A DNA stretch of 64,000 bases from Daedaleopsis sinensis (taxonomy: Eukaryota; Basidiomycota; Agaricomycetes; Polyporales; Polyporaceae): assembly GCA_033807695.1 (NCBI GenBank), contig CM066308.1, positions 3,286,001-3,350,000 on the forward strand, in the 5' to 3' direction. The number at the start of each line of letters is the position of its first letter. The first letter of the stretch is position 1. This document shows positions 10,571 to 23,265 of this stretch, in pieces. The notes under the pieces were generated by a model. That model was not told the origin of the DNA. It saw nothing but the letters and a program-made list of their open reading frames with translations, and did no database searches. The position numbers were made by a program, and so were the translations under genes.

Positions 10571-13500
10571 TCATGTCGGGGCCTTGAACATCCATGATGT
10601 GAACCAGGACTTTGGTTGCTGAGCCTGCTCCTCCTCCTCCTCCTCGTGCGCCTTGATGTCCTCCGCCGCGTCCTCCTCCTCCGCAATTGCCACGCCATAC
10701 ACAGCTTCCTGCACCGAAATTATCTTCGATGGAGAACCGTGGGGGTATACATACGGTGATGGCTGAGGGGATGCAGGATCGCTGTCGGACAGCACTGACC
10801 TTGCGCCTAATGTCGACATCCGACGTGGTCTGCCCAAACCCAATTCGTGGTCCACGGAAGCAGCGCGGTTTTGACGACGAGGCTCCGATGGCGGCAGCAA
10901 GAAGGAAGACGGTCTCCGGCTGCTGACTTGCGAACCGGAGCCGAAGGACCTTGAACGGTAGCCTGTTGAGCCAACGTCGATGGTGCTCTGGCGTCCAAGA
11001 CCCAATTGAGACCTTGTTGTGCTCTGACTTGCTCTCCGGCGTTTCGACTGTCGGCGATGAATGGGCGCCTTCTCAATCTCCTCTTGCCGTGGCGACTCCA
11101 CCCTCGAGGCGATGGTGGGTGGAAGTTTGATCTGCTCCGTGCCATCCAGACGTCGATAGAAGCTGAGGTGCTCGGACTCGGCTTCCTCGTCGATACTGCC
11201 AAAGCTGGTCGCGAGAGGGATGGAAAGACCAGTCTCGATGAATTCCTCTTCTCGCCATGCACTCAGCCTGCCTGCGCCTGGTTGACTCGTCAACGACATT
11301 CTGAGGTCGACGGTGTCATCCAGGTTCAGGATGTCGAGAGGATCACGAGGCAGCCAGAGGAAGTTATCGATGTCTCGGGTGTAGTACGGGTTGTCATACG
11401 TATGGCTCGGCGACGACTCGTCTTCCCATGCAGGGTGTGGATGGTGCTTAGTGACGACAGCGGGTCTCGCTTCTTCCTGTTCGGGCGACTCCGTCCGGAC
11501 GATAGCGTCGGCTTCGCGACTGTTCTCACGACAAGTCTCCAAGGTCGGCCGACTGTCAGGAGCGTTCTCAACAGGAGAAGAGGTGACATTGAGAGGATCA
11601 GTAGAATCTGACCGTCGCGCTGGTCCAAATGGGTTGGGGTGGTGTCGTTGGGCTCTGCGTGGCCTGCTGGCGATCGAGGCATATGCGAAGTTCAACTTGA
11701 GTGGGAGTTTCCAAGGCCACACCTGCCCGGTCGATCCACCACTCAGCTTGGCCTCGAGGTCAGTCCGACGATTTTCGCCGTCAGCAGGTGCAGCTGCGTC
11801 GAGCAACTCTTCTGTCGCGTGACCCGTTCCGCATATGAGCTGAGCCTCCGAGACGTCGTCGCGTTCGAACCGTGCGCGACAGTAGCGAGTCATGCTACAA
11901 CGCTGTGTAAGTGTCTGGGTGATGAGGCAATGGGACCGGTACGCACAATAGCTTGTACACAGCGGTGACGATGATCAGAACGGCTGAGACTCCCACGTTG
12001 ACCGTCTTCTTGTTGACTACCATGTAGGCCAAGAATACAACCTGAGCTAACATCAAACCTGTGGTAACGATTAGCTATATTTCCCGCAAGACGAAGCGAG
12101 GCGCACCATCCAAGGAATACCGGACTATACGAATCAGGAGCACTTGACCATTGCCTTCATAGTTCTTCGCATAGACGTGGAGCAGCTGATGAAAACATAT
12201 CAATATCGGGTGCCCAATGACAACGCTGCCATTTTCATCATACCTGATTCTTGATGACGGCTGCGGTATTGAACAATGAGCTGACGATGAGGCTGGACGG
12301 AGATGTGCACTCACTTCGCTCAAACAGGAAATAGATCATAGCAAATGGGATGACGAGGGGATTGAGCAATGCGAAAACAAGCAGCACGTGAATGACGAGA
12401 ACGTGGTTAGGGAGCCAATCTGAGCATCACGTTTAGTGCTGCGTATGTGGCCACAACAACACGGCACATGCACTCACAGTAATAGTTGAACGTTCGTGGG
12501 CGGATACCCATGGCACGTTTGCGGGGCGTGACTTGTCGTCGAGTGGCCGGGTATACCAGCAGAGGCAGCTACATATCGGTTAGACCAGAGGCTTCACAGA
12601 TCATGGCAGCGCACTTACTCCGACTGATGATGGAAAGACGTATTGTCAGCAGACGAGCCTTCAACAAATACGAGATTGACTCACAGAGTGCAAGCTCTAA
12701 ACCACCATGCATAGCAGTCGTGAAGATGACTGCCAACCTATCAGATGCGGCCGGAAATTTTGAACGCAACGAGAGGACTTACACCAGCCAACATAGAAAG
12801 GGGCTGCAACAGGGAAACTCTGAGCAATCACGCTAGCAATCTTGTCTGTCGCGATGGACTTGAACGAGAGCAAGAATGACTGCAAAGCGACTGTTCCGAC
12901 GCAGAAGAAGATGAGAACGTTAACGACGAGGAACTTGTAGTAGCGGGTCATTATGCGGTCGTGTAAGGCGGATAACGTGGCGATCGTATGAGCACGCTTA
13001 GCGATTAACACTACAAACGTGTCAACACCCTGTGGGACGGTAGAGAAGTGCTTGACCTACGTAGAATCAATGGAATCAAGATCGCCAGCAGTGAAACCAA
13101 CACCGTAGGGAGGAATGACTGCAAAATCTCCTCTTCCCATTGATGGTTTTGCAGATAACCCAGCTGCCAACGCAGACCATTTCAAGCTCAGCAGTACAGC
13201 GAGAGGTCGAGAGAGCTCACCAGGCCCGGCCAGAGTGTACTCAAGTTCTGGATGTTGACGAGACCGACGAAGAAGGACACAGGGAAAACCCAAAAGATAG
13301 TGAAAGCCCTGGAAGTGATGCACGAATCGTCAATATCCTACCGCCCTGATACTCATCACAAGTTACGCACCAAACGCCGAGTTCGACGACCCAATCTTTG
13401 ACAAACTAAGATCAAGTCAGTATTGGGACACATCGAGGGCTATGTCGTGTCACGTACTTCCACTCTAAACGTGGGCTTCATTAGCCTTGTCCAATCCAAG

Positions 13501-15407
13501 TCTTCGAATGACGGAGCCATTGTCACCAAGCACTGCAGGGGGTTCTCGGGGTGTACGGCCAAGAATTTGCAGGCTCGCCGCGCATCCGCCGGATCGACGA
13601 AGGATACAAAAGCAGTCGACATGGCTTCATAGGCGTTTATGGGCATCGACCGCTTCTCGATGATCATGTTCGTCACGATATGCAGTTTCGCCGTGTAGTA
13701 GTCGATGGCAGGGACAGCCTTGCCGCGAAAAAGAGACGAAAGGTGGATGAGAGGCTGGTACGCATCGAGAGTACTGCGGGGTAAACTGAGTAACGCGTCC
13801 CAGATTGTCTTCTCTTCGTCTCCTTCTTTCGCCGTTTGCTTCTCCTTGGGCGCAGCTCGGCCGGACTCAAGATCACCTTGTGTGCGTTTGAAATGATCTC
13901 GCCACGAGGAAAACCAAGCGTCTGTGCCAAGCTCGGCCTCATCGGCAGGAAGGTACGGCTTCAGAGTCCGGATGAGAAGCTGCATGCGGTCCTCTCCTTC
14001 GTCAGTGCCCTCCTGGCTTTCACCTTCCCCTTGGGCGACAGACTCCACATCCAATGATCCGGCTATGGTACCTCGCGTAACAGCAACAGACATGCGGCGC
14101 ACAGCGGTGCGAAGGGCACTGGGGTGTTGCCTCTGAAGTGCAGCTTGTACGTCCGTGAGAGCCTTACGAGCTAGTTTGATATGCGCCGTCTCTAAGAGCC
14201 GAAGGATCTCCTCTCGCCGCTCGATTAGGGCTGCCAGCTCGTTCATCCGCCGCACAATGACGACACGGTCGATGACCGGGGCGGAGAACGTCTCCCGGGT
14301 TTGCTCATGGGTCGGAGATGAACGTGCCGAGCCGTGTTCGCCGGTTGATAGACGTGTCAGGTTCACTTGGTCAGGGATGCGACGAGCCCGGTTGAACATA
14401 AATGCGAACGTCTTGTTGATGAGCCCGGGCTGTGTCGACGAGTTGAGGCCAATGGCAGGGAGGGCAACCTTCCGAGATAGATAATACTCGAAGTACTCCT
14501 TCAGGTCTTTATCCGACCGGAGGGCGAGAGGAATGTTGGTGACCATCACCGTTCTGAGACGGAGACCCCTGTTAGAGTGATCGTCGTCGAGCGGCGGAAG
14601 AGTATGAAACGGATACTGGGGATGTGGGTGAGGGTCGTACTGTGCTCGTCGCTCTGCACGTGCCTCGGAAGCAGCGCGATTCGCAGCGGCGAGAATATTC
14701 TGGGCACGATACTGAAATGCGCCGCGGCAGATCCACCAGAGAGTCCCAAACCAAGTGAAGGTAAGCCAAACTAGCAGTACTATGTGGACCCAGAGTAGAG
14801 AGAGGCCTTTGGTGTTGCCGGGGGTGACCAGTGAAGATATGGAAGCGCGGGTCATGGACTTTGATGAGACAGAGCCATCGGAAAATGTGACGTGAATGGG
14901 AAACAACACGAGCAGGGTGGTGAGGCTCTGTAGCACGGCGAACCAGAAACAGCCCCGGAGGAAACGGATGTAGAGCGAGGCATCAACACCTCGGAGCTGA
15001 TTGAATCGGTCCTCCGGGAACGTGAGGACCTGCTTGATCCATCCGAGAGGCCATTTGCGAGGCAGCGGAGGCGAAGGTCGTCTGCGACAATGGTGAACTC
15101 ACCCTCCTCGGATTGAAGTATGGAAAGCAAACTCACTTTGCCCAAGATCTTCCCTGGTACAGACTGCGAGTGTTGGTGGCGTTCGGTCACGGTCAGCGCC
15201 AATGCGGGAGGGGAGTTAAGTAACGACGCACTATCCAAACTCCCATGTTTCTACGCTGCCCAGACCTGGTCCAAATGGTCCTCTGCCCCGTCTCTTCCTC
15301 CTCATGAACTCATGGGAGCTGATTGCGATGAGGAGGATGCCACCGGCAACGACGGACTGGTTGATGAGCCCACTGTTGATTGCCATTAGAGGGAAGTGAG
15401 ACGCCAT
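10571..15407 (-). CDS. CSC1/OSCA-type osmosensitive cation channel (DUF221, RSN1_7TM)
   Basis: Predicted plasma-membrane, stress-gated calcium-permeable channel. The start at 15407 (MASHFPLMAINSGL) leads into TM1 (INQSVVAGGILLIAISS). More N-terminal helices follow, e.g. AVLQSLTTLLVLFPIHVTF and LWVHIVLLVWLTFTWFGTLWWI. A long cytosolic PHM7-type domain then spans about 14750-13440 (LRTVMVTNIPLALRSDKDLKEYF ... AFVSFVDPADARRACKFLA). The channel core is split into many short exons between 13320 and 11900. The last exon (11893-10571) encodes a long disordered cytosolic tail with an acidic run near the C-terminus (HEEEEEEQAQQ) ending WMFKAPT. Exact splice sites in the core were not all resolved. It is divergent from NDUFS4, sharing a 330 bp promoter. 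Confidence 0.88.
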
Positions 15408-15737
15408 GTCGCGGTACTGCGCACCTGTAGTCTTTTGAGAAGGGTCTGTTCTGAATGGTAGCCATAGTCGTGCCAGCTAGAGCGCAGGCAGCGAGGCAAT
15501 GCGAAGACGAGAGGGCGGAGCCAGGACGGCGTTGGAGGAACCAGACAAGGCTCAAGTAGACCCTTGGCCTCAGAACAGTTTGGGAACCATCGTGGGCTGA
15601 CATTAGAATGGCCTGGTAACCGCACCTCCGGTTCATTTCGGCTCGAACTGGTTCGGCTCCCCGTTTCTCGGAGCCCCGCGCCTCTTTCCCTCCCTGACCT
15701 CCGGCTGCGACAGCCTTCGCCCACACCAACCTTCATC
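15408..15737. promoter_or_regulatory. Shared promoter of CSC1-like channel and NDUFS4
   Basis: Only 330 bp separates two divergent start codons. An upstream ATG on the minus strand (MATIQNRPFSKDY) ends at a possible intron and is more likely 5' leader than the true start. Confidence 0.55.
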
Positions 15738-16489
15738 ATGTCTCTCTTGCGGGCCTGCCAGCAGGCAGTTTCCAAACAAGCTGTCGGCCGAGCTGCTCTT
15801 GCGTCTTCTAGGGCTTACAGCACCACCACCGAATCCACCGTTCCTCAACCCGCTGAGAAACAGGACACCGAGATCACTCAGGCTCCCCCGAGGGATGTTG
15901 TTACTGCTGATATAGTCAGCGGCGCACCCAGTGAGTCGCGAGAGACTATTGCACGTACACTCGCTGTCGATACTCACCTATACCCGGATTGCAGAGGAGC
16001 TGCGCCATCGCGCCGTCCGTATCTTCCAGCCTACACGCAGCACCACGCAGAGCGGGCCCGGCAAGTCTTCACGCTGGCGCATTGACTGGGACATATTGCC
16101 AGGGAGTGGTCGTTGGGAGAACCCCTTGATGGGCTGGGCAAGCTCGTGAGTAGCTTATGCAGCACGCGTCCTCCACCCCGCCTGTTGACGCTGTACGGGC
16201 AGTGCGGATTATATGCAGGGCACGCGCCTGTCGTTCCGGACTAAGGAGGATGCCATTCATTTCGCAGAGAAGCAAGGTGCGTTTGGATTACTCGCAGTCC
16301 AACAGTCCATCACTCATAGCCTTCTCCAGGATGGGATTACTACATGTGCGTGACCCTTCTTTCTTTCGTCTATCTGTCGGCTCATAGTCATACAGTGCCG
16401 CTACCGAGGTCAACCGCATCCCTCCCAAGAATTACTCGGAGAACTTCTTGTACAAGCCCAACAAGCTTCGCCTCATTCGTACGAAGTAG
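15738..16489 (+). CDS. NDUFS4: Complex I 18 kDa accessory subunit NDUFS4
   Basis: Subunit of mitochondrial NADH:ubiquinone oxidoreductase in the peripheral arm. Exons 15738-15930, 15995-16145, 16203-16276, 16330-16345 and 16396-16489 total 528 nt, giving 175 residues with a clean stop. The N-terminus is a typical mitochondrial targeting sequence (MSLLRACQQAVSKQAVGRAALASS, Arg/Ser-rich, no acids). Family blocks are RAVRIFQPTRSTTQSG, WRIDWDILPGSGRWENPLMGW, YMQGTRLSFRTKEDAIHFAE, then GWDYY and IPPKNYSENFLYKPNKLRLI. Exon 4 is only 16 nt. The upstream in-frame extension to 15564 lacks targeting character, so I chose 15738. It is convergent with the Rictor gene 288 bp away. Confidence 0.95.
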
Positions 16490-16777
16490 AGTCAATACAT
16501 TGCTTCTCCTCTTCTACCATTTCCTTCTTGTGCATCTGCGCTGCTGGGCGTAGTCCCTCCTAGGCAGATCACTCGGACTGCAAGACGCGGCCTCGGTGCG
16601 AAGGAAAGAGCAGATGATACTGTCATGACAGCAGAACACATAGCGGTACGTGTTACACAGGTAATAAAAGCGATGCAATAGCAATACATGAACATCCATA
16701 GCATGCGGTATAGCAGTCCAGAGGGTACAGAGCCCGGTCCGTCTCCTTCACAGTGCACAAACTCATCACACGGATCC

Positions 16778-19700
16778 TTAAGTGAAGCCAATGATCCTGC
16801 TCTTCGGCCTCAAGCTCATCACGGGGGCTCTCCGCTTCTTCGCCGCCACCACCTTCTCCTCCACGTCCGACTCGTCGTCTTCACTCTCCGAGACGTGATG
16901 CCGTACCGGGCGAGGCCGGAACTGCAGAGTCTCCCGCCTGGCCCGTTCCAGCGTTTGCCGTTCCCCAGCCTGCCCCTCCTGTGTCTTCGCCCGCGCGGGG
17001 ACTGGCGTTGGCGCCGGCCCAGATGCAGGACCAGCTGGTGCTGGTGCTGGTACAAGCGTAGCAGGGATTGGTGATGGTGCAGCTGGTGCAGGGTCTGCTG
17101 TCGGGGCGGGTGCTGGGGCGGGCGCTGGAGGCGTCGGCGCTGACACGGGCAGTGGAATTTGCGTTTGGGGATGTTCCACGACGGGCGAGAGACCGATGGT
17201 GTGCGGTGTTCTGAGGGAGATCGCACAATCAGACAGCTTCTTGACAACATCCGCGTCGAGCTCGATGTTGAAGAGGTCGAAGATGTACCGCCGGACCGGG
17301 AGGCGGTACTTCTGAGTGGAGATCGTGTGCAGCGCGCGGTAGAACATGCTGGACGAGCTGAAGATGTGCCGGTACTCGGGCTTGCTCTTCATCCTGCGCG
17401 TGTGCGCGTGAGCGAGGAAGAGATCATGAACACGCGGCCGGCGGCACTTACTTGGTCAGAGATCGCGACGCGGCGTTCGCGATGACGGTGTTTGCAAGAT
17501 TGTAGATGGCGGTCATTACCTCCGTCTCCTGCTCGCTCTCTGGGGGCGCCAGTCTACTATCGTCCATCGCTTCGCTCGCGACACACTCCCAGGGAGGTAT
17601 CTGTCGACATCATCGGCAACCAATTCTATCAAGAACGCAGGCAACGTACCGAGACGAATTTGTCCACATCCACAGGGACGCACAGGCCGGTTGGGAAGCC
17701 CAGAGGCGTCAATGTCGCCTCCCAGTGGTAGTCGTCGAGGATCTCTGCACCTTGCGGCGTAGAAGATATCAATCCGAGGACGAAGAAACACGTTCTGTAC
17801 GCTTCTGTGAGTGCTGCAACGCGAAGTGATTATTACACGGGACATACCCTCGCACAGAGAGCACGAGAGACTGCTCGGCAATTTCCAATATCGCAGGGAT
17901 GATTTCTTCTTCCTCCAGAAACGGCAATCCGCGCTCCGTCGCGCCGATGTTTCCCTAAGGCGTGTGAGAAGCGAACGACAGTACAAAGAGCGCGGCAAAA
18001 CTTACGACCGCCCACAGGATGCTCTTCAGCTTGAGGATGAGATCCTGATCCTCGCTCTCTAGCCCGTGTCTCCGGATGAAGTGGGCAAACTCTGAGAAGT
18101 GTCCCTTTTCCTGGAGCACCTCGCACCCGAGGTCCGTCTTCGCCATGACGCCGTAGAAGTGCGGCGGGACGACGCCATCGAACGCGCTGTCGTGAAGCGC
18201 ATTCCGAGACATCAGTCATTTCTGGAGGCTATCAAGTGGGGGGTCGGGCCGCTCACAGTATGTCGTCATCTTCTTCACCGGCGTGCTCGCTGAACGCTTT
18301 CGCAAGGAAGACCTCGATGTGCACCACATAGTGGAGGTTGCGCTCCTGTCAGGGTTATCGTCAGCAGACCGCGAGCGACACGGTGCGATGTGGAAGAACC
18401 ATACGTGGAACCAGAGCTCCATCTCCCTGTCGATGTAGTCCGCCGCATACAGGAACCGGAAGCCCGTCGGCGTCGACATGAACCTGCACCAGCGCTCGGT
18501 CAGCTCGACACCCGCGACGGATACACTGACACCTACTTCAGCAACAGCGGGTGGCCGACCTCGCCGAGATGGTCCAGCGTCGGCTGCATCTCGACGACCG
18601 TCTGGAGCACGCTCGTCGACTCGCACGCCTCCTCCAGGAAGCGCACCGCGAGCTCGCGCACCTCCACCGCGGGGTCGTACAGCTGCGTCAGGAGCAGCCT
18701 GAGCATCCACGCGTGGGCCGTCTGGCTGCTCCGGATGAGCCCGCCCAGGTGGTTTGTCGCGTAGAGGCGGATTTGCTGTGGTTGTGGAGCGGCGGTGAGC
18801 GTCTGTGCAGTACACTGGCGCCCATACCATCTGCGTACCTTGTAGCTGGACGTGAGAGCTTTCGAGAGGACGATGCGCGAGTGGCCATCGCTGAAGCAGT
18901 CCACAGTCAGCGTGAGCCACACGTTCGCAGGTGCAGGGGTATCAGATGACACACATGCTGTAGTCGAGGTTCTCGATGATTCCGGTGATGAGGTCTTCCC
19001 TGCTCCGGAGCTCGCTGAGATGGTAGAAGGCCGTGAACAGCTTGAACTTCTCCAGAAGCCTGTGGCACAGAGTGCACAGTCAGTGATTATCAGCAACAGC
19101 ATCACATCACTCACTCGAGTCCCTCCTTCCGTTTGCTCATCACCCCCAGCATCTCGAAGTACCCGGCTGTGAGCGTCTCCAGCATCCGCTTCTTCGAGAA
19201 TATGGGGTCAGATGTGGGCGTGGGGTTCAGCTACGGTGCCGACCCAGATCTGTCAGTCCTGGCCCGGGCCACACCCCGTGTGGTTCGACATGACTTACAG
19301 GATCCAACTGGGCAAAGCCCTTGACGAGCTGTGCCAGAAAGTCGTCTTCGTACAAGAAGCGCACGCCGTCCGAGCTGGCCATGAGCGCGTTGAGTAGCGA
19401 GCACCCCAGCCGCACCCACTTCTGGTTCGTCTGCGCGCAGCGTCAGTTCTAGTTGATACGACAGATACCCACAACATCGCGGTCCATCCCCGCACAGAAG
19501 CAGACACAGGCCCGGGCACACACGGGACGCAGGACACAGCCGGACCTACCTTCGTGCTCGCCAGGTTGCTGAACCGGTGCGCGAACGGATGGAAGAAGCT
19601 CATGAGCTTCTTCACGTAGCGCGAGACCTTAATCGCCTCCTCCATCCGCTTCGGGTTGTTGAACGGGCCCTCGACGAGGTCCTGGAGCGTCTCGAAGCCC

Positions 19701-22700
19701 CACTTCGCGTGGTCCTTCGTGAGCATCACCTGCGTGTCCAGCAGGTTCGTCTGGAACGCCTTGTCGTCCATCTGCATCTTCTGCTTCAGCTTCTCCTGCC
19801 GCTCCTGCTCCAGCACGCGCTGCCCGCGCCGGTTCTCCTCCACCGAGTTCGCCCTGCCCCAACGGTAAGTCAATGTGCGTCACGAGGGTAGGGTGACGTG
19901 CCTTGGACGAGAGGAGTCTCCCTTGACCGTCGGCGTCAGGCGCGCGCGATGGCGGTTGAAGCTGTCGATGGCCGACAGCGCCGACGAGCCGACTATCCGG
20001 TGCTCGTTGTCGTTGTAGTCCGATGCTAGACTGAAGAGCCGCGGGAGCGCCTGATGAAATGTGAGCATGCTCCGGCGTAGTACCGCGCCCGGGCGGGACG
20101 TACTTGGATCTTGGCCGCGATGGACAAGGGCAGGACTTGGTTGGCTTTCTGCAGCACCTCGGCCATGAGCAACGTCGCTTTGCGCGACAGAGCAGAGCCG
20201 ACGCCCGACTCCTCAAACATGCTTGTGAGGGCCTAAATGGCTCGCGTGAGCGACGGCGGGCGCAGACGTAGCGCGGACAGACTCACGTCCAGTAGCCCTG
20301 CCTTCGTGAAAACCAGGATAAGTAATGCAATATATTGATCGGTCACTTTCAGGGTATCTTGCGGTCGCTGGGGTATATCGGCCGACTGTATCTCGGCGCT
20401 TTGTCGTGATCGACGGTACACTGGGCCCTGTGTCAGTCACCGAGGACTGACAGCAGTTGGTCGGAGTTCAAACCACACTCACTTGTCAGACGTCGTCCGT
20501 CGATGAAAGCTCGGTGCCAGTCTGGCGGTTTGATATTCAGTAAATCGAAGAACATGTCCAGGATCACTTCCTAGAGACACTATATCAGCGGGCATCCATT
20601 AGTTCACCTGAGCGAAGGAAACTTACTCGCGACTCTAATGATGGTATTGTGAGGCAGTCGACCACGCCTCGAATGGCAGTCATGTCGTTCAGGCAACAGT
20701 ATATGAGCCCTAGAGCAGCCCGTGTCAGTAGTCGGATTAACAACCATCCGGTCTACTACTCACCGCTCCAGGTCCGAAGCATGGATGAGGCGATGCGGGC
20801 GCAACCTTTTACCCTTTCGGTGTTTTCTGGCCCTTTCCCGTACGCGTCCGTAATACCAGACAGCGCGATCTGCCCTCCCATCAGCTTCGACGCACGCTAT
20901 CAATGAGTGAAATACTCGCCTCGAGATCGGTCCCTGGGCGTAAGTACGCTCTTGTTTTTGGCGAATCAATGATGTGCAAGAACGCAGCTGAGAGCAAAGG
21001 CGCCATCTCGAGAGGTCCTTCGGCGATGGCGTGCAGAAGCACACGGATGCCTCCCGTACGGGCCATGAGCTCAATATCGATCAGCACTAGCAGACTTCTA
21101 GTCAGATGCGCCACTGAGACTAGCAAGTCGAGAACGCACGGATCTCCGTGAGAGTCTGGACGCATATTGGCTTGAGGGGATCGTCGGGGAACTCAGCGAC
21201 TGCTATCAGCGCACGCATCACCGCGTCAGACAACGGCACCGTTCCAGAACCGATCGCGGAGTGCGGTGGATGTCGCTCGGACCCAATGTCGACGATGGCG
21301 CGGATGAGCTTGATGATCTGCTCCTTCTCTACCGTATGCTTCGTGTCTCTCGAGAGCACCCTGCTCTCACAGTGAGAACCGTTTGCGGGCATGAAAGGAT
21401 GGCACGCACTTGACAATGTACCAGTCCAGGTGCTGCTCCCCCAGACGTCTCACAGAGTGGGTGTCGACGAGCGAATGTCGGATCAGGCGAAATGCGGTCG
21501 CACGAGCTTGCTTCGTCGCTTTGTCCGCGAGGGAAGGAAGAACGCTGCGACGATGCTCAGGTCATGCACTGATCGTATGTGCACCAATGGATACTCACGC
21601 ATGAACGACCTCGGCTACATCCAACTCGTATCTCACGCGTAGATTCCTCTGCAAGATCCCGATAAGTTTGTTCATAGTTTCTACGCGCGCGCGGCTGAGC
21701 TCGGACTCGGTAGCAGTCGCAGGATTGGGCAGGCTGGAGGTTGACGGAGATGTGGAGGGGGACGGGAGCGATGCATTCGAGTTACTATGGGTATGTTGGT
21801 GCTGTCGCGAGAGGGAGAGGAGCGCCTTGATCGCGCTATTCGCTTGGTGCATTGCAGAACGAAAGTCATCTAAAATACATAGGAGTTGGAAGCAGCGCGA
21901 GCTCATGGACAGAGTAACGCACCCCGCTCTGTGCTCTCTTCTTTCCAATTTGGTGGTGCAATCAATGGTTGGCCTGTAAACTTGCGTCTCGACCCTCCGT
22001 TGGGTTCGTTGCTCCGTTTGCGTACGGACCGTCCAGTGACTGCAAACGAATGAGTAACTTTGAGATAGTAATAGTCAATGGTACTCACGCTCCTCCATAG
22101 ATCGCTTGATGGTTGAAATCTTCTCCTTTGCAGTGGCAAGCTCAGATTCGACTTCACTCCTCAGAGCATCCTGGAAGAGCTCATTCAGATCGCACGACAA
22201 GACGGACGCATCCTCGAACACGAGCAAATTCACGGAAGCAAACGAGTGATAATATTTCGTGATGGCACGTATACAACATATGTCAGGAAGGGAATGGACG
22301 GAGGCACACAGGGCGGTCCTTCCGGCCGAGGATTTTGCGGAGACGTACGTTGCGCGAGATTTGCATTCACAAAGTACCTGGTAGGCCATTTGAGAGAATG
22401 AAAAGTGAAGACTTACGGTGAGAGACATCTGTAGGAGGTTCTCCGCGCCCTCCTTGATACGATTCTCGACTTTGAGTCGATCGCTGAGATACTGCAGCTG
22501 AACACGACAATGAATGAATATATCCAACACCGCGATGTGGCTGGCAATCGACTAACCTGTGAGTCCCTGCTCCCATCTCCGATCACAGTGCCCTCCGAAG
22601 TGTTCCAAGACTGGGTCGAAGGGAGGCTCTGGACGGAAGGGGCAAGCGTACTTGTGCCATTCGATGTGCCGGCATCGTTGGAGGTCCTAGGGATAGACAG

Positions 22701-23132
22701 ACTGGAGTTGGCGTGATGTTCCTGAACGTTAGCAGGCATGTCGTCGCCTGGATTGAATCCGACACCGTCGACGGTGGGCAGAGCGAGCTGCGCGGAAGAG
22801 ACAAAGTCGTTCGAGACCGTTCCGTCCGCGCGAGTGAACGCGTCCGTGCCGGCCTCGAGCACGTGGCGCCGATCGGATCAGTAGACGCCCTGTGTGCTCC
22901 GTCGGCGCAACCCGGCCCGGTGCCTGTGTATACTCACCGCCAGCGAGGCCGCAGCCGACGGGTCGGCTCTTGCTGGCAGCGGTGGGCAAGTGGGCCAAGT
23001 ATACGACAGGCGCGGTACGCGCATCTTGAGAGGGTTCGAGCGCGCGGAGGGTGCTGTGGAGGCTGTGGAGACATCCTCCCACCGCGCCATCCAGCGCCAT
23101 CTCCATCTGGGATCCCATTCGTCCGTTCTCAT
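16778..23132 (-). CDS. AVO3: Rictor/Avo3 (Tsc11, Ste16) subunit of TOR complex 2
   Basis: Scaffold of TORC2, which controls AGC kinases, actin and membrane homeostasis. About 20 exons read in family order. An N-terminal disordered part leads to VENRIKEGAENLL (HR1-like). The armadillo-type RICTOR_N includes LIRAIVDIGSERHPP and IELMARTGGIRVLLHAIAEG. Then come VILDMFFDLLNIKPPDWHRA, the middle region (MLTKDHAKWGFETLQDLVEG, FEMLGVMSKRKEGLELLEK, GHSRIVLSKALTSSYK), a segment ending LRRHGLESED..LKLKSILWAVGNIGAT (RICTOR_V), and GTCFFVLGLISSTPQG. The tail has an unusual Pro/Ala-rich stretch (about 17150-17000), then KRRAPVMSLRPKSRIIGF. The 5' end is less sure: an exon ending AAASLA joins in phase to AGTDAFTRADG via a GTGAGT donor, and its first Met is 23132 (next Met 23090). 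Confidence 0.93.
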
Positions 23133-23265
23133 CTTCGAAGAGCTGTCGTGAGCCCCAGGCCATGCTCCGCTCTCTCCGTCATGGCCTCCATGCCTGACAT
23201 ACTTCAAGGCGCGACAGTGCGAGAGATGGCCGAAACCCTGCCTCTTTCCCCGGCTGACATGAACG
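23133..23265. promoter_or_regulatory. Very short divergent promoter, Rictor / membrane protein
   Basis: Only 133 bp lies between the chosen start codons, so the two genes probably share core regulatory DNA. Confidence 0.5.
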
